Shown here: one piece after another, positions 59,860 through 64,000 of the stretch
Layout of the letters: each line of letters begins with the position of its first letter
How positions within the stretch are numbered: position 1 is the stretch's first letter
Program-made: the position numbers and the translations under genes
The notes under the pieces: model-generated
Databases searched by the model: none
Seen by the model: only the letters and a program-made list of their open reading frames with translations
Told to the model about the DNA's origin: nothing
Source of the DNA: Cocos nucifera
Lineage: Eukaryota > Streptophyta > Magnoliopsida > Arecales > Arecaceae
Length of the DNA: 64,000 nucleotides
Direction: 5' to 3'
NCBI GenBank assembly: GCA_006176705.1
Contig: QRFJ01000487.1
Span: 372,001-436,000 of the forward strand

Positions 59860-62154
59860 TGAAGGAAAACCTAGTTTTCCTACCATAGGATCGATCTAAT
59901 CTAATCTGATCTAAAGCAAAGTTTTAAAAAAAAAAATTTAAGAATTTGATCAAATCTCAGAGTTCTCAAATCTGATTGAAATAATCTGATAGCAAAAATA
60001 AAAATTAAAATAAAATCTAATAACATCTAATGTTATCTTATTGGGTAAATTGTTTACCCTATCGATGATCTGACGAAGTTCGAGGTTCGGACTTAAGCCG
60101 CACATGCAGCCAGCTTCTACCAAAGTCTACTCAGGTTAAATCTGAAAGTCCTCTCCATCTAGATCTGATCTCAGAAGATCAGATCAAAAAATTTCTAGTG
60201 CATCTTCGAAAATAACCTCCGACAGCAGCACGTTCGTCACACGAACTGAAACTACTTCGCTTGACCTTTGCGCCTGCAGGATCTTAACCTTTCCTTACTA
60301 TTTTACCCAACTCCTTAGGCATGGAGAAGAGAGAGAAGATCAAAGAGAGGGGGTGTGGAGATGGAGAATGGGGTAGGGCTTCATCGTAGATTAATTGTAA
60401 TACAAAAAAACAAGGGCGTAGCATATCTATTTATAGACTAGTTGGCACCCTGGAGTCCTAAAGCTTTAAGCAACTAGTTTGCTTGAAGCAAAAGGACTCC
60501 CATCTGAAATCCCATGCCAAACACCAGATTTTTATTTGATTTTATCACCCAAAAATCTCCTAAAAATGTTGCCAATAATGGATAGGAAGATAGGATAGGC
60601 GTAGGGTTTATCTTCCTAGAGTTTGATCCAAATCAAACTCTTTGACCAGTCAAAACCTATTTGAATGGTGGTCTCCACCTTTATCCTTATGAGGTGCATA
60701 GCCAAAGGGGGCGTGCACCCTTCCCTTCCTCATGAAACACCTGGGAGGCATGTGCCCCTAAAAATTCTTCAGGGGGCGCACGCCCCTCTCCCTTCTTTCC
60801 TGCAATGAATGGGTCAAACAACCCCTTATTCTAATGCCCCTTACATGGATTCAGGACAAGCCCTGAACTCTTTAGGACAAGCCTTAATCTAACCAGCACA
60901 AGACCCAATCAGACCAGGAGAAATTCATATAGGATATTTTAGGAAACCAAATCCAATTTGACTCATTAAAGACGAACCAAAAATTCAGCAGAAGGAGAAA
61001 GTTAAGCTTAATCGTGTGCTAGCACGATTTTCTTGAACCTAATTGGATTAAATCCAAATCAATCGAACTGGCTTAGCCTAATTGATGACATCCATATCCA
61101 AACTCTTATTTGTATGACCCAATTAGATTCGGTTCTGTATGGTGAGGAGATATGTTATGATCTCTATTATCGATATCATCAAAACACCTTTCGATGGATC
61201 ATAACTCTTCTGATTCACCCAATTAGAATTATCGATCATCAAAATAATTCTAATTAGTCTTAAAATCCACCAGTGACATCTAGTAGTATATGGTGGTAAT
61301 CTATCAGAATCGAATACGAACCTCTTGGTATAGCTACCTGTGTGATTGGGTTCTTCTATCATGAGCCTCGATAAAATCAAGGTCAAGATGAACTCGACAG
61401 TCCTAATATCTGTCATATAAATAAATCATTTGATTCGAGTCCAATGTGAAAATCTAATAGAAAACTCTTTTCCATTATTTCATGGTGTCATGGCCATGGG
61501 CTTAAGAACTTGATCTCATGATCATTATAGGACTGTTGCTCCTCTACCAAGGTTGATAGATTTTCTATTGGTGTGATCCAATTCCTATAATGAATATGCT
61601 ATAGCCAATATATACCTCAGAATTCCAAATAACTAGGAGACTGAGTTATAGTGTAGTCAAACTATAACATACTTAAGGTGAACTATTGATGCACCTCAGG
61701 TCAAAGAATCAGGCACACAACTACAGCATCGAACTAGTCATCGACGAGAAGATAGACTTCCTTATGATTGCTCGAGGTGGTCATACTCAGTATCCTTATT
61801 CTCAATAAGTACCTATACTCTCACTCCGGTGTCTCCACACTATAGACTTAAGACTCATCAATTATAAAAAAGTGATCGTATACCAATCTTCTAAATTGAT
61901 CACCATCCTTATGACGATCCTATGATCGAAAGCAGTTTATGAGTTAATTATGATAAAATATGCCTTAAATTTTTAACTCTTAAAAATATGCATTATCATG
62001 CCCATTAACTTAAAAGATGTATCACAGAGACTTTAAATATAGAATATGATAGAAAATAATTATTTTATTAATTTTAGTCAAAATTATAAAAATGCTCCTA
62101 GAAAGTATTGTACAAAGTGTTAGTCAATCTGACTTCTAGGATACACATCTAATA
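59860..62154 (-). repeat. Copia-6 5' LTR
   Basis: It pairs with 51870-54151; on the minus strand it starts TATTAGATG (TG changed to TA) and ends CCTTCA. The frames at 61033-61257 and 61123-61416 have no family match. Confidence 0.9.
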
Positions 62155-62159
62155 GATTC
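62155..62159. repeat. Target site duplication GATTC, right copy (Copia-6)
   Basis: Matches 51865-51869. Confidence 0.88.
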
Positions 62160-62600
62160 AATCAAGTCTTGGGCTTCATCTACAAAAGGAGGACCCCTAG
62201 GTGTGGGATAAGAGATCCTAAGGCATGGGGGTGTGAGCAAGGCTTGGCATGAGAGAGAGAGAGAGAGAGAGAGAGCCATAAGTATTTCTCTCTTCTTCTT
62301 CTTAGCGTTTGAGCTCTTCTTGGTGGAAGATTTGATCTTGCCACCCCTCTCCTCTTCCTCTTCTCTGGTGTGATGCCCCAAATCTTCCCTCTCTTCTATG
62401 TTGTGTAGCATACATGCGAAGTAGAGGGTCCATGCTTTCGGATTTCGTAAAGCAATGTTGCAGAATTTTTAGGACCTTGGCTTTATTTCTGCTACACATC
62501 AAGGTATGCTTTCATAATTGTTATGAAAATTTTGTAAACTAAATCTATTCTCCCTGGTCTCTATCTGAATATAATTCAAATCTAGAGGATTTTTTCTTTA
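62160..62600 (+). repeat. Copia-5 5' LTR, third part
   Basis: It continues the LTR from 51869 after Copia-6. It has a (GA)n run at about 62250-62276 and ends TTCTTTA just before a primer site. Minus-strand frames at 62136-62502 overlap the run and are not called. Confidence 0.78.
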
Positions 62601-62602
62601 AC

Positions 62603-62614
62603 TGGTATTAGAGC
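62603..62614 (+). promoter_or_regulatory. Primer binding site of Copia-5
   Basis: TGGTATTAGAGC, one transition from TGGTATCAGAGC. Confidence 0.78.
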
Positions 62615-63015
62615 CAGTCCAGGTTTTGATCTATATGCGATTAAAATTCTAGTTATGCTGAATTTCACATTTAGATTGTCACCAGATATTTTTTTCTTTA
62701 AATTAGATTATTTTTGAACGTGATTTCTTTAAAATTTTGATCTAATATTGATTAGATCTCAATGTAGAGGAATCACGTCTAGGTTCATAAATTTCTAATG
62801 AGCGATTAGATCGTTACAAGTCTAGTTTTTCATGGAAGATGAAATCTATTTTGAACAGAATTTTTGTGAAGTTTGGTTCATTATTTAAATCAGATTTTAG
62901 TATGTATCTAAATTTATTTTGAATAGATTTTTATACTAATTTAGATCTAAAAGAGAAGATTTATATGGTGTATAAATTAAGTTTAGATCTGAAATAAATT
63001 TGTGATATGATCACA
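62615..63015 (+). other. Copia-5 leader, first part
   Basis: Non-coding AT-rich leader following the primer site, with recurring ATTTAGATCTGAA-like words. No open frame. Confidence 0.6.
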
Positions 63016-64000
63016 TATTCTAACTAGCGTAGGTAAAATTCTGCATGCTATCCAAATTCTGCACATAAAATAAACATTATTTTTATTTAAATATATAATA
63101 TATTATGTATAATTTTTTTTAATAACCAAGTAATTGAATTGAGTTGATCACTGTGGCCATTCGATCATAAGAGGAAGAAGGGAATTGAGTTAATTAGATC
63201 CCTCTATTGTCCAATCGTTAGGGTTTCTCTTATAGCATGTAGAGGTGCCACAGTAATTACATCTCATGAAGAAGAACAATGAAAATAATTTATGAAAGTT
63301 ATTTTGGTCATAAATATATTTAGATATGATCTAAAGTAGATTTATGATTTATTTAATTACTATTTTAAATAATATTTTTATATCTAAAAAATGGTTTCTA
63401 TAGATGAAACTCATGAACATAAGATGTTAGTTAGGTCTGAATTTTATGACATATGATATTATTGTGATGTATATGATGTTTGAGAATAATTTAGATCTAT
63501 TTAATTCATGTTTAATGGTTGAATTATGATCTCAAAAATTAGTTTTAAGATATACATATATGATGTATATGATGTATATTCTAACTAGCGTAGGTAAAAT
63601 TCTGCATGCTATCCAAATTCTGCACATAAAATAAACATTATTTTTATTTAAATATATAATATATTATGTATAATTTTTTTTAATAACCAAGTAATTGAAT
63701 TGAGTTGATCACTATGGCCATTCGATCATAAGAGGAAGAAGGGAATTGAGTTAATTAGATCCCTCTATTGTCCAATCGTTAGGGTTTCTCTTATAGCATG
63801 TAGAGGTGCCACAGTAATTACATCTCATGAAGAAGAACAATGAAAATAATTTATGAAAGTTATTTTGGTCATAAATATATTTAGATATGATCTAAAGTAG
63901 ATTTATGATTTATTTAATTACTATTTTAAATAATATTTTTATATCTAAAAAATGGTTTCTATAGATGAAACTCATGAACATAAGATGTTAGTTAGGTCTG
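63016..64000 (+). repeat. 561-bp tandem repeat in Copia-5 leader (1.75 units seen)
   Basis: Unit one is 63016-63576 and unit two starts at 63577 and is cut by the window end after 424 bases. By eye there is one difference (G/A in CACTGTGG versus CACTATGG) and no indel. The unit has no coding frame. It may continue to the right. Confidence 0.92.

Larger units (their letters stand above)
51870..62154 (-). mobile_element. Copia-6: full-length Angela/BARE-like element, minus strand
   Basis: A 10.3-kb element has LTRs of 2282 and 2295 bp, a perfect target duplication, a primer site, a 1.8-kb leader and gag-protease-integrase-RT-RNase H read leftward. Coding is broken everywhere. It lies within the Copia-5 5' LTR in the opposite orientation. 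Confidence 0.9.
22189..64000 (+). mobile_element. Copia-5: outermost Angela/BARE-like element, 5' part, split by Copia-4 and Copia-6
   Basis: Its single visible LTR is in three pieces (22189-22493, 50650-51869, 62160-62600, about 1.97 kb in all) followed by a primer site and leader. The pieces join correctly once Copia-4 and Copia-6 and one copy of each target duplication are removed. The start is taken at TATTAGG, matching the starts of the Copia-3 and -4 LTRs; TGTCCTAAAG at 22201 is an alternative. gag, pol and the 3' LTR are outside the window. Confidence 0.8.

Noticed and set aside
62240..62280. GA repeat near 62250 as boundary of a separate element
   Set aside because: A similar GA run occurs in the same place of the Copia-4 LTRs (24478-24495, 42845-42860), so it is part of the LTR.

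Overview
This window looks like an intergenic block of a land-plant nuclear genome made almost entirely of transposable elements. The evidence is the mix of long-LTR Ty1/copia elements (Tork/Tnt1-like, SIRE-like and Angela/BARE-like by motif), a CACTA element, a Helitron Rep relic, a hAT-like end, AT-rich filler and tRNA-Met-type primer binding sites. By impression only, the element types suggest a monocot such as a palm. I found no intact host gene, tRNA, rRNA or CRISPR array. Nearly every open reading frame is a piece of a decayed gag or pol gene.

Left part (1-20,624). The window opens inside a SIRE-like gag fragment (1-470), followed by a possible Gypsy LTR fragment (753-2596). A CACTA element (from 2597) interrupts it and runs into a gap of exactly 1000 Ns (4562-5561). 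After the gap come the RT-RNase H end of one Tork-like element (5562-6759), an LTR (6760-7435), a complete but dead element body (7436-11631) and a second LTR (11632 onward). The two bodies therefore share the middle LTR (Copia-1A/1B). The last LTR is split by a 7.4-kb gag-only element (Copia-2a, 12340-19708, target duplication ACACA), and the final 23 bp of the host LTR lie at 19714-19736. A hAT-like end and a CT/ATCT microsatellite follow.

Right part (20,625-64,000) is a deep nest. A Helitron Rep relic (20625-22188) is interrupted by Copia-5, whose 5' LTR is in three pieces (22189-22493, 50650-51869, 62160-62600) and whose body leaves the window. Copia-5 is split by Copia-4 (22494-50644, target duplication GTAAG) and by minus-strand Copia-6 (51870-62154, target duplication GATTC). 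Copia-4 carries Copia-3 (24685-35380) in its 5' LTR and a minus-strand gag-only element, Copia-2b (42878-49805, target duplication GTGCT), in its 3' LTR. Removing the insertions restores matching LTRs each time, so the insertion order can be read directly.

The most interesting signals are: (1) a gag-only derivative family, present as two independent insertions, that shares the same loss of protease, integrase, RT and RNase H, the same non-coding filler and an unusual CCHY zinc knuckle; (2) a string of small hairpins at a fixed place in the LTRs of Copia-3, -4 and -5 with compensatory base changes; (3) a conserved leader motif, duplicated in Copia-4; and (4) an almost identical 561-bp tandem repeat at the right edge. 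No element here seems able to move on its own. The gag-only elements would have needed enzymes from another element.
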